NCBI GenBank assembly: GCA_019914945.1
Contig: CM034103.1
Location: 15,094,785-15,158,784, forward strand
Length of the DNA: 64,000 nucleotides
Origin: Typha latifolia
Taxonomy: Eukaryota; Streptophyta; Magnoliopsida; Poales; Typhaceae
Direction: 5' to 3'
Part shown: piece by piece, positions 12,335 through 26,110 of the stretch
Numbering within the stretch: the first letter of the stretch is position 1
Layout of the letters: each line of letters opens with the position of its first letter
Program-made: the position numbers and the translations under genes
Notes under the pieces: generated by a model
Seen by the model: the letters and a program-made list of their open reading frames with translations, nothing else
What the model was told of the DNA's origin: nothing
Databases searched by the model: none

Positions 12335-12823
12335 TTTTATATACAAGAATAACTCCCTCCACTGCTTGCTCCGTCTCGCGACAAGGCAACCGTAGAACAG
12401 GATGCACAATCAACAGACGATAAAATTGGTTACTCCTTTATCTCGTCAGAATCAGTTGAAAACATAAGGAAGCAAGACAACCGGACTCTGTTCCCTTCCT
12501 TTTTCATCTTCTTTTTGTTAGGCGTATTCAGAATATTCCTACCACAGGTAAACAAACTACAGCAGAAGGGTAAAACAACATTTTACAAACCCAAACCAAA
12601 GAACCAGCACGTCATGAAGTTATTTCATCAATTAAAATAGAAAGCAACGATACAGTTTCTTTTTTCAATTAAAATAGAAGGGTAAAACTGATCTATTGCA
12701 TTTTCTTTTTTCAATTAAAACGATACAGAAAGCAACGAGATCCATATTCAGTTAAGAAGCGCATCCCTGATTAGGACTTAGTACTAACAGATATAGTGTG
12801 CCAGATAAGTACGTTGGCCCTCA

Positions 12824-14170
12824 GGTGTGCACAGTTTCAGATACTCCACAGAAAGCCTCTAGCTTATGCTCTCTCTGTCCACCCTCCTCTGAGACACAAA
12901 AGCGTTCACACTCATTATAATCATAGGGCTTGAACAGGGTACAAGTTCCCTGGATCATGAAATTCTCCCTTGGAAATGTGAAGAGGATGGCGGAGCATCA
13001 ATCTATCTATTTGACATCACCAATCTCCTGAAGAAAAGCATTACTAGTGAATAGGGAGTGTAATAACATAAGCATTACTCGGAAAGAGTTGCCAGCAATG
13101 ACAATCAAGGAGGTCTGCGAAGGTGTGACAATGATCCACTGCCCATCCTTGGTTTGAACCTCCAGTCCATCAACCTGGTTCTGTCATATGATGCTTAATG
13201 TATTAGTGTCTTGATGTGAAATATACCCGAGATTCTTCTCCTCAGGATTGGGCTGTCTTATATTGTGAGAACCGCAACCGGAACAATGTAGAGTCGGTTT
13301 GTCATGCGAGGTACTTAGGCACACCCAGGCTCTCCAAAACCATCCTCTGGACCAATCTCTTCCAACTGTGACAGTTGTTCGGCAAAATAGAGTGCCTTCT
13401 CACTGTTAAGTACAAAAAAACACGGTCAATGCACAAGATGAAGCAATTAATTCCTAGTGGAGAATTTTCAATGGTTAATATCATCAAACTATCTAATAAG
13501 TTACTTGTGTGATTACTTTATTCAGTTTAGAATCATATATGAGTAGAAAAGCTTGCTTTGGTTCATAAAGTAAGGTGAAATTTGATCTGTTATACTAGCA
13601 AAAGATACTCTCCTTAATAAAGAAGAGCTGATGAGGACCAGGAGGGTAATATATTGGGGGGTGTTAAAAAGTGATTCACTATAAATCTTCTTAGCTATTC
13701 TATTTTGATGACTTAGCATGATCAAGCCACTTGATCTTAGTAATTCTCTCAGAAGCACGAGATCAAACATGTAGCAGGTAATTCGTTAGAAGGTAAATAA
13801 AATAAAAACTGATCTATAAAAGAGAGTTCTTACCAGAAGCTAGGGTTTCCATCAGGCCATTCATGATGGCCAAGCTCTTGAAGTTGTGGAGACCCGGGAT
13901 GTTCCCCAAGTAGCCATGGAAGGGCTTCTCAGGGTCAGGGGGGGTCGAGGAGCTTGGTCTCGAGTGGGAGAGCGAAGAGATCCTTGGCAACGCCGAATAA
14001 CGAGTCGCAGAGCTCGGAGGTGGCAGTAGAGTAACGGGCTCCGAAGCAGCCCATGGAGGTGAGAGCATCCATCAGTCCATCACCCGGGTTCGTACTGTGT
14101 TCCAGCTTCGGGCTCCCGGGTTCGATGGATCCGCATCCGAGAATCGATCTTGCCAATTTGGGATTGCTCG
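12824..14170 (-). pseudogene. AOP1-like 2-oxoglutarate dioxygenase pseudogene
   Basis: Broken tandem copy of the dioxygenase gene at 15000-17139. Exon 1 (about 14170-13834) keeps [25 protein letters not shown] and [14 protein letters not shown], but frameshifts near the start and after LLD split these over frames. There is also a deletion in the stretch before the donor. Exon 2 (about 13405-13080) retains the iron-binding HQD but then reads into TGA where the sister gene has Cys, and is frameshifted earlier. Exon 3 (about 12990-12824) lacks the region around the second iron-binding His and a block corresponding to [12 protein letters not shown]; it ends near [11 protein letters not shown]. 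Exon order and introns are retained, so this arose by segmental duplication, not retroposition. Confidence 0.88.
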
Positions 14171-14638
14171 GTGGCCGGTGGGTTGTGTTGTGTGTGAGCT
14201 GATCGTCCTCTCTCTCTCTCTCTGTGAAGATAGTAGTACATAGGGATTAATGGTCGATTGGGTTCGTCCATTGCATTAATCTTGTTTACTATTTAACCGT
14301 CAATTGTCATTTTCTACATAAATTGCGACCTTGTTTGATTGGTTGGTGCGTAATTATGCTGAATGATGAGGAGACATCTCTCTCAAGATTTAAAGCCGCC
14401 CCTACATTTTCCGCTTTTTGCGACTCCAATAATTTTCTACATGATTGATAATATTACCTGATTAGGATGCCCGGACTCTGCTATCCTTCCGTTTTATTTC
14501 TTTTCATTTTGATATCATCTCACGTGCAAAACTGATCAATAATAAAATAAAAAAGAAAGTTAACAATTAACAGCATGTCCACTCAGAAAACATTTGACAT
14601 AAATAAACAAGCTACAGCAGAGGAGATGAAGAACTTAC

Positions 14639-14734
14639 ATGATAATTATACATGATAATTATACAACAGCAGCAAGACAACCAACATATTATCAAGTTAT
14701 TACATACCACTATATACTTCCATGATAATTATAC
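14639..14734. repeat. Three copies of CATGATAATTATA
   Basis: The 13-base unit occurs twice almost back to back at 14639 and 14652 and again at 14721, in an AT-rich spacer between the two dioxygenase copies. Confidence 0.85.
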
Positions 14735-14999
14735 ATTTGTACCTTTCTTCATATAAAAAGCTACAAAAAGAAAGTGAAATCTTTATTAGGATTTCCAGTA
14801 GAGTGTATATAGTCTTGGGTTTAGGGCAGGTTTTACGCCACTCAAAAACACCATAACAACCTAAGCTTCAGCTGGAATAAGTAGTTGCAATATCATCGCT
14901 TCATTAACTACACAACTACTCCTTTCGCAATAAAAGCCAAGTTATGGAGCATACTGATGTGCAAAGGTAGAATACCAAGGCAAAGAAGTCAGCAGGGCC

Positions 15000-17139
15000 T
15001 CAGCTAAGCCTTGTCGCAGACACTCCGCAGAAGGCCTCCAGCTTATCCTCTCTCCCTGCACTCTCTTTGGAGACACAAAAGCTTACAAACTCATTGTAAT
15101 CATAGGGCTTGAACAATGAAGGGTGCTCTTCGTCTACAAGCTCCTCGGGCGCCTGGATCATGAGGTTCTCCCCTGGAATTGAGAAGAAGATGGCAGAGTA
15201 TCTTGTCACTTCTCCCCCCACCAATATACGATGAAATGGGGCATAAACTCTGCCATTGGTCCAAGCCTAGATCATCACGAGTATAAGAAACATACTGAGC
15301 AATATAATCAACCATTGGCTGGATTAAGGGGAATGGTTAGGTCCAAGCTATTCTGAATGAAAACAAAGTGTTGATCAATTACAGGACACATCAGCTACTT
15401 ATGGGTAAATTGCCTCTTCACTGGTTCAGTTCTTTCTTAATTTATATCCAATCTGTTTAATCAAAATCTTATGTTGAATTGATTTTTTCAAGCTAAAGAT
15501 CGTTCTCCATTATAGTCAACTTATTTATACTTTGTGGATGGTGACAGTCTTTTAGTATCAGAGCTTGCCATTTCCTTCCTCCATGATTCTTTTGAATTTG
15601 ATATATTTTGTATGACAGCTTGAATTTTGATCCGTAGATGTCTACTTTCATGCTGACTAGCTCCTGAGTTTTAAGAAAGATCCACTCATGCATATAATCT
15701 TTTTTTGATTGAACATCTCCTTGATTGCCACTTTCAAAGATTTCTCTAAATAACAAAGGAATCATCCAACATTTGAGATTCTAAGATTAAGAATCATCAA
15801 AAAGTCCTATATTTGTGTATTACTAAAACATGAGGTACTCCTAATGTGAGGCTCAATCTATCTAGTTGACATCACCAAACTTGATTCGGCATATCATATA
15901 ATATCCTCAAAAAGCATTAATATTGATCTGAGTGTAATAATGCTTTACCCGGAAAGCGTTGCCAGCCATGACAATCAAGGAGGCCTGTGAAGGTGTGACA
16001 AGGATCCACTGCCCATTCTTTGTTTGTACCTCCAGCCCGTCAACCTGATTCTGGCATACAATGCTCAGTGTATTGGTGTCTTGATGCGAAATATACCCAA
16101 GATTTTTCTCCTCACCATTGGGAGCTGTATACTGTGAGAATCTTAGCAGGGACCAGTTAGACTCCGTTTGAGCTGCATGGTAGTTAAACACCCCCAGGCT
16201 CTCCAAAACCATCCTATAGACCATCTCTTCCAATCGTGCAAATTGTTCTGCTAAACGGAGCGCCGTCTCACTGTTATGTACAAAAGAACATAGTTATCAA
16301 CTTATCCCATAAGATGAAGCAATTCATAATGGAAAATTTTCGATGGTCAAAAACCAGAGGGCGATTTAATATCAGCAAACTATCTTACAAGTGACTTATG
16401 TGAATACTTGATTCAGGTCCGCATTATATATGAGTGTCAAAGCTCGCCTTCGTTCACAAAGTAAAAGGCGAATCATAGTCTGTGTCGCGAGAATTGAAGA
16501 AAGCTAATGTATTAATTTTAATAAGGAGCAAAACTTGATGAGGACAAGGTTGGGTAACGCATCGGGTGTTTAAAGCCATTTCTTTAAATCTTCTTGGCAG
16601 TGCTATTTTGATCTATGATTAAACTCAATATGAACACCTTCTACACACTTTATCAAGCGATCTGAGGGGTTTTCAACAACAAAGGCTTCTCTACGAAGCA
16701 CGACATCAAACACTTGGCAGGTATGGAAGAAAAAAAAAAACCAATCCGGTAGAGAGAGCCCTTACCAGAAGCTAGGGTTTCCATCAGGCCACATGAGATC
16801 AGCGAATCTCCTGACCTCTTGGGGACGCGGCGCATCTGTGATGGCCAAGCTCTCGTAGTTGTCGAGCCCCGGGATGTTGCCCAAGTAGCCATGGAAGGGC
16901 TTCTCGGGGCCGTAGGAGTTAAGGAGCTTGGTCTCGAGCGGGAGGGCGAAGAGATCCTTCACGGCGGAGCCGAAGAGCGCGTCCCGGAGCTCAGGGGTGA
17001 CAGATGGGTAAAGAGCCTCGAAGCAGCCCATGGATGTGAGCGCATCCATCACCTGGCCTCGCACGGTGTTCCAGAGTTTGGTTCCCGGGTTCGAGGGATC
17101 CACATCCGAGAAGTCAATCGTGGGGATTTGGGAGCTCAT
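15000..17139 (-). CDS. 2-oxoglutarate/Fe(II)-dependent dioxygenase, AOP1-like
   Basis: Soluble oxygenase of the plant 2-ODD (DOXC) group, closest in remembered sequence to Arabidopsis AOP1. It couples 2-oxoglutarate decarboxylation to substrate oxidation; the substrate is unknown. Exons 17139-16766, 16270-15949 and 15266-15000 have GT-AG junctions and join to exactly 321 codons (320 aa). An N-terminal non-haem dioxygenase domain starts [14 protein letters not shown]. The catalytic core has the iron ligands H187, D189 (SHQDTN) and H244 (APFHRI), and R254-x-S256 (RYS) for 2-oxoglutarate. All key residues are present and there are no stops, so the gene is probably active, unlike its tandem neighbour. 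AOP enzymes in Brassicales act on glucosinolates; that role should not be carried over here. Confidence 0.9.
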
Positions 17140-17199
17140 CGTCTCCTCTCAAACAGGAGAGACAACGTGGTGAGCGTGGAGGTTATGGTTGATAAGGTT

Positions 17200-18040
17200 T
17201 ACTTTTTTTCCTTCATGCCATTGTTGGCTATAAAACTGGAAATTATTTTTCCATTAAACGCGTAGTTCGGTATTCTCCGTCGATATTAAAGCTCATAGAG
17301 AATTTTTCGCTTGAGAATAATACGCATATGATTTGATATGACGTATTTCTAAAACAGAATTTATCCAGAATGTATGAGAATTAGCTTGTTTCTCTAAAGA
17401 TAAGAGGGCTTATGATATATACAAAAGAATACTTGACGACACACGTGAGAATGTGAACTACTGATCGACCTGCTATTAATGTGAGTATAAGATCCGTAGC
17501 GATTCGGAGAGTTAGAAGCCATGCCTGAAGAGGTTGTTTCCTTACCTCAAATTTGTGGCCATTTTGGCAAAAGAAGGCAGGTTTTACATCCCTCTTTACC
17601 CCAGACACTATTCGAATACAACAAAAAAGAAACTATCATTAAGATAGTGTTGAATTTCTAAAGTTCGTGTTCTCAAATGCTAGTGCAGGTTGTACAGTGG
17701 CTACTTGCTTCTGGGTTTACAGACAGACAAACTGATCTGTCCACAAGAAGAACTACAACAGGCTCTTCAGTTAAATCTATAAGAACGAGAAGAAAACCAA
17801 ATTTATTGACCATTCTTACAACACAGCCAAGTTTGTTTCTTTCCCACTCCCAAATTAAGGTAACTACAGTCAGGCTAGCCTGATAACATGAAATGAAATT
17901 ACATCTTCAATACTGAATTAAATAACTAGCCAAACTATGGAGATCAACCTACCCACAAGGTAGGCATTATACACATGGCTACATATATTCTACATTAAAT
18001 CATTTAAAAAAATGTAAGAGCCATAGAGGTACACTTGATC
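17200..18040. other. Spacer between dioxygenase and HDC1 genes
   Basis: Contains the dioxygenase promoter on one side and the HDC1 3' untranslated region on the other. No other gene is seen. Confidence 0.5.
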
Positions 18041-18041
18041 A

Positions 18042-21000
18042 CTAATTTGGGGAGAGAAAATGAACACGGGCAAGAGCATACTCCTTTCCCGCTACCCAAA
18101 CCCCAGTTTGGGACCACTGGACATCTTCCCAGTCCAAGTTCTCCTCCAATACCTGCACCGTTAAAAGGAAAGTTTGTTAGGAGTGTAACTCTTACTGTGT
18201 AAAACTACCAATGAATACCATCTCAACAAAGGACAACATATCAGATTATGAGCCATAGCTCAATATTATGACTAGTCCATAATATACTATTTGAGAACAC
18301 CAGCTGAAAGCTCACTACATAAATGGACTACTAATGAAATGCAGTCATCTGAAGTACTATTAGGTTCCTCATGCATAACTAGAAACAGCATGTCAACTGA
18401 AAAATGTTTATCATCATTTAGCGGATTAACTATCGACATCACATAAAATGCATTAAACACAACTTAATTTGTTACTCAATTCCAGGAATCATCCCACTCC
18501 AAAACCAAGCAGATCAAATCTGGAATACTTGCTGGGAGTTTTAACTCCAGCATGCAAATATTATTGTAAGAGGCTTGTAACATTTATCTCATATCTCTTG
18601 AAGTTCAATATCAAGCTTAACAGAAGTTTAGAGAGTGATGGCAAATCAAACTTTGATTTCTATTCAGTACAATAAGCAGTAGTTGTATGGAAAAAAGAAG
18701 ACCTCATTAGGAACTCTAAATGACTAGGGATTTGGGACAACCTACAAAGCTTGCCAGTGTCCTATGGTGGGTTAGCAACACTCTTTAATCACAAATGTAT
18801 GCCACTCTCGACAATTGGAAACTTGACTAATATTATGTAGATATCAATATATGTGGTCAAACATAGTACCTCCAAATGTTCCATGGGCAATGGGATTCCC
18901 ATAGATCGCATAATTCTCTCGGGCATAGCCTTCTTACAACGAGACCACCGGAATACATCTACAAGATTTTCACGATCTGCCGAACTTCTGTCCCCATTGT
19001 GAGCATGTGAGCTGTGGTTCTGAAGCTTCTCCTGTTCAGTCTCTGCTGCTTGAGATGAATTAGGCATTGTTCCATTGCAGCCAGCCTTCTCCCCATTAAA
19101 ACATAGCTCGTACCTGCAAGGGAGAATAGTGAACAAGCGAAACAGTCTGATAGAAACAAGGAAGATTCTACCATAAGAGCAGTTTTATCAAACAAAATAT
19201 GGAACAATAATCTGAGAAATTGGTAACCGAAAAGTCAAAAGCATTGACTGATACATTGTTGCTTCCATCAAGTAGAAGAAGAATAAAATGAAAAAATGTG
19301 GCAGAAGCACATCAGCACCAAGTTAAACGTAAATAACTTTGGTACACTTGTGGGATTTCTTTCCCTAAAAAAATTTAGCAGCCAGGATATCCAGGAGGCA
19401 AACAAATCGACAACAGTAGCTTCATCAATAATTATGAAAGACTGAGATAGTAGATCAAGAGATGGCAACTAGTGACGAAAATCAGAACTTTTCAAATAAT
19501 TATATCAACAATTTAAAAAGACAAATAAAAAAGGAATAATTTAGGACAATACCTATTAAAGTGTGTTTCTAAGTATATAACTTCTCCCTTCTTCAGTCGT
19601 GCTGAAGTATAAAGAGGCTTCTTTAATCCCTTATCGGCAACAATGCTAATACTGTATTTCAACCTGAAAATTTTAGCAAGAAACAGAGGAAAAGCCATCA
19701 CAATATAGATCAGTCTGAGAACATAAAAGAAAAGGTTATCTCATTTTAAAATTAAACAACGGTGTCCAAGTGCACAAGCCACCAACTAAAGGGTGGTTTC
19801 GTAGTGCAAAATGTCCACAACATTACTATTGTATAGGGTGTTTCAAAACCCTAGCCACCTGAGCACATGGAGTAAGCCTTTAATCATCACACCAGGTGAC
19901 CCTCTAAGGATAAATAGTTTAATTGTAAATTTAACTTCCAGAGCTACTATTAAGAAGCATAGGACATCAATATCATTGTTTTAATATTACCCGATCAATA
20001 AGAAAGATGCAAGCATGCAACATGTTATGAGTGAAGAAATGTACATCTGCATCTTTTTCTGATAATGTCAATTTTGCAACATAGATATCCTTATTCAGCA
20101 CTGAAAGAATACAAATTTGTAATCTGATAGTTTTCCTTTCCCATAATCTATGATTTATGGGGAAATTCTGCTCCTAACCCCATGGGGCATGTAACTCCCT
20201 GTAACCTCTAAAGACCAAGGCACAAAGGTAGAAGAGACAAAAGGAGAAACAGAAACAGTACCACAAGAATCTGCTACTACAAGGCCAAAGAAATCAAAGA
20301 AACATAACGAGAAGCACAAACATAATTAAGACATCTAAATGGGTGATCACAAAATAGATGGTTATGGTAGCTAATACATACATAGTAAGTGAAATTATAG
20401 CATATATAGCACAGAACGCATTTGGAATGCAACATTACATCTCATTTAATCCACAGCACATATAATGGTAGACATCAAAATATCTTGAAATATATGATTT
20501 GCATAGTTAAGTAAGCCCCTAAAAGAAAAGAAATCAAAGAAAGAATGATGGGAAATGAAGTTGAAGAATACCATGGTTCGTTGCAAAGATTGTACTGAAT
20601 TGTGACTTCACGGACAAACCTTTGTTGACGCAATGCATTCTGCAGAACCAAAGCCATTATGTAACATCTTAACATAGAAAATCCATATAGAAAGAAATAA
20701 AAATAAAAACACAATGCTTGTGTTAGCCAAAATAGAAATGTAAATAAGGAATTAAAAGAGCTTCTGAGTGGTAATCATATCCAAGCACTTAAGGAGCCTC
20801 ATATGGTTATTCTTGAATATGAAAGAAGAGCTTAGTATTGCAGTGGCCAAGATATAAATGATCAACAAAAAACAAATACTGCAAGAGGTTACCGAAAAAG
20901 GGGAGAAATTACCGAGGCAGCAGCTCTTGTCGTCATAGTGCGTTCAACCGATACAGGAGCAAGAGTTGGCTCAACTGCTGATGTATGGGTAAGACGAGGC

Positions 21001-24000
21001 TCAAGATCAATTGCCCCACCACCTTTCTGTCATATACAGTAACAACAAAACAAAATGGATATTGAAAGGAAGAACATTATACTTGAAATTCTCAAGAGTA
21101 CTAATTACAGGTCATCAATTAGACAATAGTTCATTCACTAAACAAAAGATCATAAAACTAAAATAGCAACTTGAGCACTCCAAGAATCACACAACCTAAG
21201 TCCAATTAAAGTTGGATACAGTAGCATGTCTTACTACCTTCACAATGCAGCAGCGCTCAATCCGAAAACTACATCCAATACCAGCCCCCCAAGCACGTGA
21301 ACGAACATTGTTCCTCAACGTTGAACTGTAGCCTGCAAATAAAATAGAATTATATAAAACATGATGCAATTGCCACAGATTCATGAATAGTAAACCATCA
21401 AAAAGTGAAAATGGACAAATGAAATATGATATTCAGGTAATAAGATAACCATATGAAACTAATACAGTACATGCTTGATGTAGATTGGACTACATAACCT
21501 GCTTTAAATTTGAGGAAAACTGGAGGCATATGGATCCATAACCAAGGATAGGAAACATAGGGTGCATCAGGATCCTTTTTTAGCCTCCAAATATCTTTTA
21601 CAGTTTTACACATTAGCACAACAAAACAAGTAACAATTTCCCTAGTTAACCTCATCTCCAAAAGAACTAAGATTTTAAAACTCCTAAATCGTTGAGTTTT
21701 GGATAAAACGGGAGACTCCAAAGTTATCTAATTTTAAGCTACAAATTAATCCAAAATTCTGTAAAAATGAAATACTACAAATATTATTTCATGTCAAACC
21801 TCAGAAGAAAGGTGCTAGCAAATTACTATCATAGAGATTCTTCTCATAAGAGGGTCCATGGATGCAAGAAAAATGTATATCTTGATAACTACTGTCATTC
21901 TGAATATCACAATACTTGGTATTTCAGTTAAGAGAATATTCATCATTCAATGCAATTATCACACAGTTTACGATTTATATATCATAATGAAATTAGACGT
22001 ACAATCCTGGGGTGGCAGAACTCGAATTGTTGCCCGTAACTCTTGAATTGCAGATGGTGGGGGGGACGACGTTGTGCAGCAGTAACCAGTATGCATGAGA
22101 ACTGACAGACAGAGAACCACAAATGAGAATCACGATCAAGGAGGGTGAATGAAACATGCAGCAATAAATCATAAATTAGTACCAGCAACAAGATCTGAGT
22201 CGTTGGTATATATATCTGTTCCCCATAGTTGGGCACCTTTGACCTGCATACAATGACCATTAAAAATCAATTAAACACTAAACTGAATAAGAAGCTAATG
22301 TGCCCATCTTCTGCATCAAACCAGTAGCTAAATGTATATCCAATGATTCTCCTTTCATACTACAGTCTAATCAGTTCTGATATACCTGTACACAGCTGTA
22401 AGTTATATTACTTCCATTATTAGTAACCATAAGAAATGCCAAGATCAAAGACGGGCTTATAGAGCCATGTAACAATACGAGCAGGCAACACAAGTTCCAC
22501 ATTCTTTGAAGACTATGATGTACTCCATGGAAATGGTCAATGAATCCTTTAGAAAGATTACATTCTGAAACAGTCTATATATAGATTAAATCACTAAAGG
22601 TCAATGGGCACTCCAATTTTCTTTTTTACCCAGAGAATATCACTTATGGAAGTCTTCATGCAAGGATTAATATATTGTGAGACATGGGGGATATTCTTCT
22701 TAAAATCCATACAAAAAAAGATTGCCAGGATATGAGGTTGATTTACTTGGCGGTTTGTCGAAGTGACATATTCTGCAGGTATACGAATCTCCAGGGTTGG
22801 ACCATTTTGCAGGCTTTCATCACTTTTAGTATCTTGAGATGCTTCAAAATCTTTCCAAGATTTTAAAATTTCTTGCATGCATTCACCAGCTTTGTAAACA
22901 ATTGCAGATATCTCACTTTTTCCTGCAATAAGAGAGAACAAACAAATTGAAGAGAATGAAGAAGAGAAAAGGAAAGGTAATAAAAAAACAATCCATGATG
23001 GTTTTTATAAGCAATATTATGATATTATGTCCTAGAAAGCAAACGTGGCTTTCCACCATGATAATGCTTCTCTTGAATCCTGTATGCAAGTATTCAGAAC
23101 CTGTTAAAGTAAATGTAAGGAAATAGATTGGCTGACCTTGAGATCTGCAAAAAGAGAAAAAAGGAAAAAAAAATTAATAAGCACATGTCTGAAGAAAGTT
23201 AAGACTTGTATAATTGAAAAAAAAAAATGAAAGAAGCATAGAGCCATAGACAATATCAGTTATGTAAATGTGCCTCTCCAGGTACTTAACTAACAAGATA
23301 CATGGATTATCAGTAAAACAAAAGCTAAAACGAAATTTGAAAATACAATCTTAAGTACAGAACTGAGAGGAAACCTTGTTCAAAATATATAACTTGAATA
23401 TAGATACTTTATCAGTCCAGGAAATTTTGTAATAGAAATATCACAGAAAGACCAAAGATGTTGAAATGACTCGAGTAAACTAATAGCAGTCATACTTAAT
23501 AGCAGGCAAACTCTAGGAAAATAAAAGTAATGATGCAACAGATTACTGATTCTGATTCCCAACTTGAGCTCCTAAATAACAAATTGAATGCTACAACTCC
23601 AGATAGTTTTAGATTATTATCAACCAGGGCATGTCAGCACAAAATCGAACAAGGGGTTTGGGCATGGGTATATATTCCCTGTACAAAACGTTCCAAAGCA
23701 ACATTATCGCATATCAATTTTTGCACAAATGGATGTATAACACCTTACCCCTCATTGTCATGCGTTCTAGATCGAAAACGAGGTTCCCTGTGAGACGCCT
23801 GAGGAGTCCCCCTTGGTCGTATCATTCTTCTACGTTGCTGAATGCCACTAAAGACTTCCTTGTCCTTTTCTGTATCACCCTCTGCACAAACATCATCAGA
23901 TTCCTTTTCGTGATACTTATTGCGCTGTTCGTGCCTATCTCCTACATCCATATCCCTTTCTCTTTTCTTCTCCTTAAAATCCTTATCAGAAGTTTTCCAG

Positions 24001-25079
24001 TTGTCATCCTTAAGCCTCTTAGGTTCGAATGTCATATTTTCCTGCTCAGTAGTTTTGGCAGGCCCATCAGCAAGCTCCTTCTGGGCATGTAAATTCTCCT
24101 TTTCATTTGCATTTGATAATTCCCTCCTAATAGGATCCTTCTCCTTCTCATTTCGTTCCTTCTCTTTCTGAGGATCTTTTCTTTCTCTTTCCCACCTATC
24201 AGCATCTTTGTCTTCTCTCACTAGCTCTTTGCGTTCAGTAGTAACAACACCAAGCTGTATATTGCTTTGACGGTCATTTCTATCTTTATCTCTCTCCGCA
24301 AAATCTCTATATTTTTCATCTTTTCTTTTCCTATCCTTATCTCTGACTTTTTCTTCGCTTTTCAGGTCAATCTTGTTCTCACCAACAGCCTCATGTGTAT
24401 CTGCAGCTTCCCGCTTTTCAACTGTTGAGGGATCCCTTGCAACATCATCTGTGTTATGTAAGCCAGGCCTAGCAGCACGCCATGACTCTAAGCCATCACT
24501 TGGAAATTCGAAATATCTTTTACCCCTATTATGATGCTCTTTCGTATCTTTCCAGCTCAAGTGAGAACTTGTCCCGGGGTGACCATCTTTTTCAAATTTG
24601 ATGTCACCCTTGTAGTCAACATGAGACAATTTATCAGCTTTCAATTCTTTCTCATCCCCCCTACTATCTATCCTTACATCATTCTTAACCTTACTGGCTT
24701 GGGAGTCAATCCTTGTGTCAGTGTAAGTATCCCTAACCTCAGCTTTAATCTCCCGATTTTCACTCTTACTTTCCCTAGCATCTTTTGTAACTTTCAGTTC
24801 TAACCTGCTGTCAGGTGTGGCAAGATGGCCTGCAGAGTTGTTAGAAGCTATGGGCATCCGATGCAGTAGAGATGATCTCTTATCATCATGAGATTCAACT
24901 CGTTGGACTTTTGCAAAACGTCCATCCTGCCCATGGTCAAAAGGCAGGTGAAAATCATTGCCAACTGGTTGAATCAGTTTACCAGAAGGACTAGAAAACA
25001 TGCTGGTCTCTTCATGTGGTCGTTTTAAAGGTGTCGAATGACTTCCATCCTCATGCGATCTCTTTGGAGCACCGCTCAT
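18042..25079 (-). CDS. HDC1: HDC1 homologue, Rxt3-family histone deacetylase complex subunit
   Basis: Scaffold subunit of plant histone deacetylase complexes (Arabidopsis HDC1, At5g08450; related to yeast Rxt3), acting in the nucleus. Eleven coding exons were traced: 25079-23749, 23144-23137, 22922-22747, 22243-22183, 22101-22003, 21332-21238, 21026-20913, 20639-20572, 19663-19553, 19113-18870 and 18152-18042. All have GT-AG borders and phases agree throughout, giving 805 residues. Residues 1-440 are disordered and highly charged (KDKDR/EKERNEKEKD tracts) after the conserved start MSGAPKRSHEDG. From about 450 comes the conserved part: YKAGECMQEILKSWKDFE, LEIRIPAEYVTSTNRQ, GAQLWGTDIYT, RNNVRSRAWGAGIGCSF, FVREVTIQYNLCNEPW and, at the end, LDWEDVQWSQTGVW. 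Exon 2 is an 8-base microexon needed to keep frame. A leader intron is likely upstream of the ATG. The protein is shorter than Arabidopsis HDC1 (about 918 aa), mainly in the disordered half. Confidence 0.93.
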
Positions 25080-26110
25080 AGTGTTGGGTTCTGACAAGTT
25101 ACCTGTTCCTTTGACAGACAGAGAAAACAAAGAAAAAGGAGAACAATGGAAGCAACAGCTCTTGCGTCTTCAATAAACATCTGTTGAGGAACTCCTCCTC
25201 CTGCAGTGAAAAAAAAAACGAGAGAAAAACTCAAATCAGCAACCTATAACACATAGATTAGGAGTAACCGTCCATATTGCCATCTGATCAACACATATTG
25301 GTTATCTCGGAAAGACTCAATGAGCCATATAAGGCAACAGTAGCATCAGCATTCTCTAAAAGGAAGCACAAATAGCCCTAGTTTCAAATAAAAAACACAT
25401 TACTCAGTAGATCTCTGACTTCGCACAAAGCAACCTCAATAAAGCAGTAAACTCCCTCTAAAATTTTACCAAAGGACATCATGCAAATCATATTCACAGA
25501 TAAAATCGCGATCACCCCAAATTTACCACCATTATAAGTAAAACACAATCAAATGTCACAACTAAATAGAAATATGAAACCTTTACCGCGACTCCCTTCA
25601 ACTATGCCACCGTAAACAATAAATCATAAGCATAACAACGTCTAAAACAAATTATATGAAACAACACCATCTTTACTTTGCATCGATTCACATACCGAGA
25701 ACAGCAGCAAGAAATACCTAACAGATCATTCGATCAGAGAAATAAACAATTCATATCCCAAATCAAAGCAAAAGAAGAAAAAAAAAACACGGCGAAAAAT
25801 TAGGCGTCAGGACCGTGAACCCCAATCGACCTCTAATTAAACGAAAACACTATTCCATGACTCGATCTACGGCCTCTAGCCGTACGATTATTTTAGAGTA
25901 GTAAGACGGGTATAAAGATATGAACAGAGATTAGAAGCAGGAGAGCATTACTTAGAGTAAATTGTGAGAATAATTTAGCCGATGAGGAAGTCGCGCCGAA
26001 GCCGGAGAGTAGGAGAGGGAGAGATCGGGTTTCGCTTGCTCGATTTCGCCGTCGAGGAGGAGGAGAAGGGAGGAGAGCTCGGAGGAGGAGGAAGAGGAGG
26101 CCGCGGTTGA
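25080..26110 (-). promoter_or_regulatory. HDC1 5' leader and leader intron (inferred)
   Basis: A pyrimidine-rich tract ending AACAG lies just before the HDC1 ATG. A possible donor (CTCTAA|GTAATG) is at 25951. A GC-rich leader exon at about 25952-26110 is then joined by a roughly 0.85-kb leader intron. The leader exon is rich in short GA/CT runs. This is inferred from splice signals only. Confidence 0.45.

Larger units (their letters stand above)
11127..12800. other. Intergenic region
   Basis: This holds the 3' flank of the CCCH gene, a compound microsatellite and a short tandem duplication. No coding region is supported. Confidence 0.5.
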
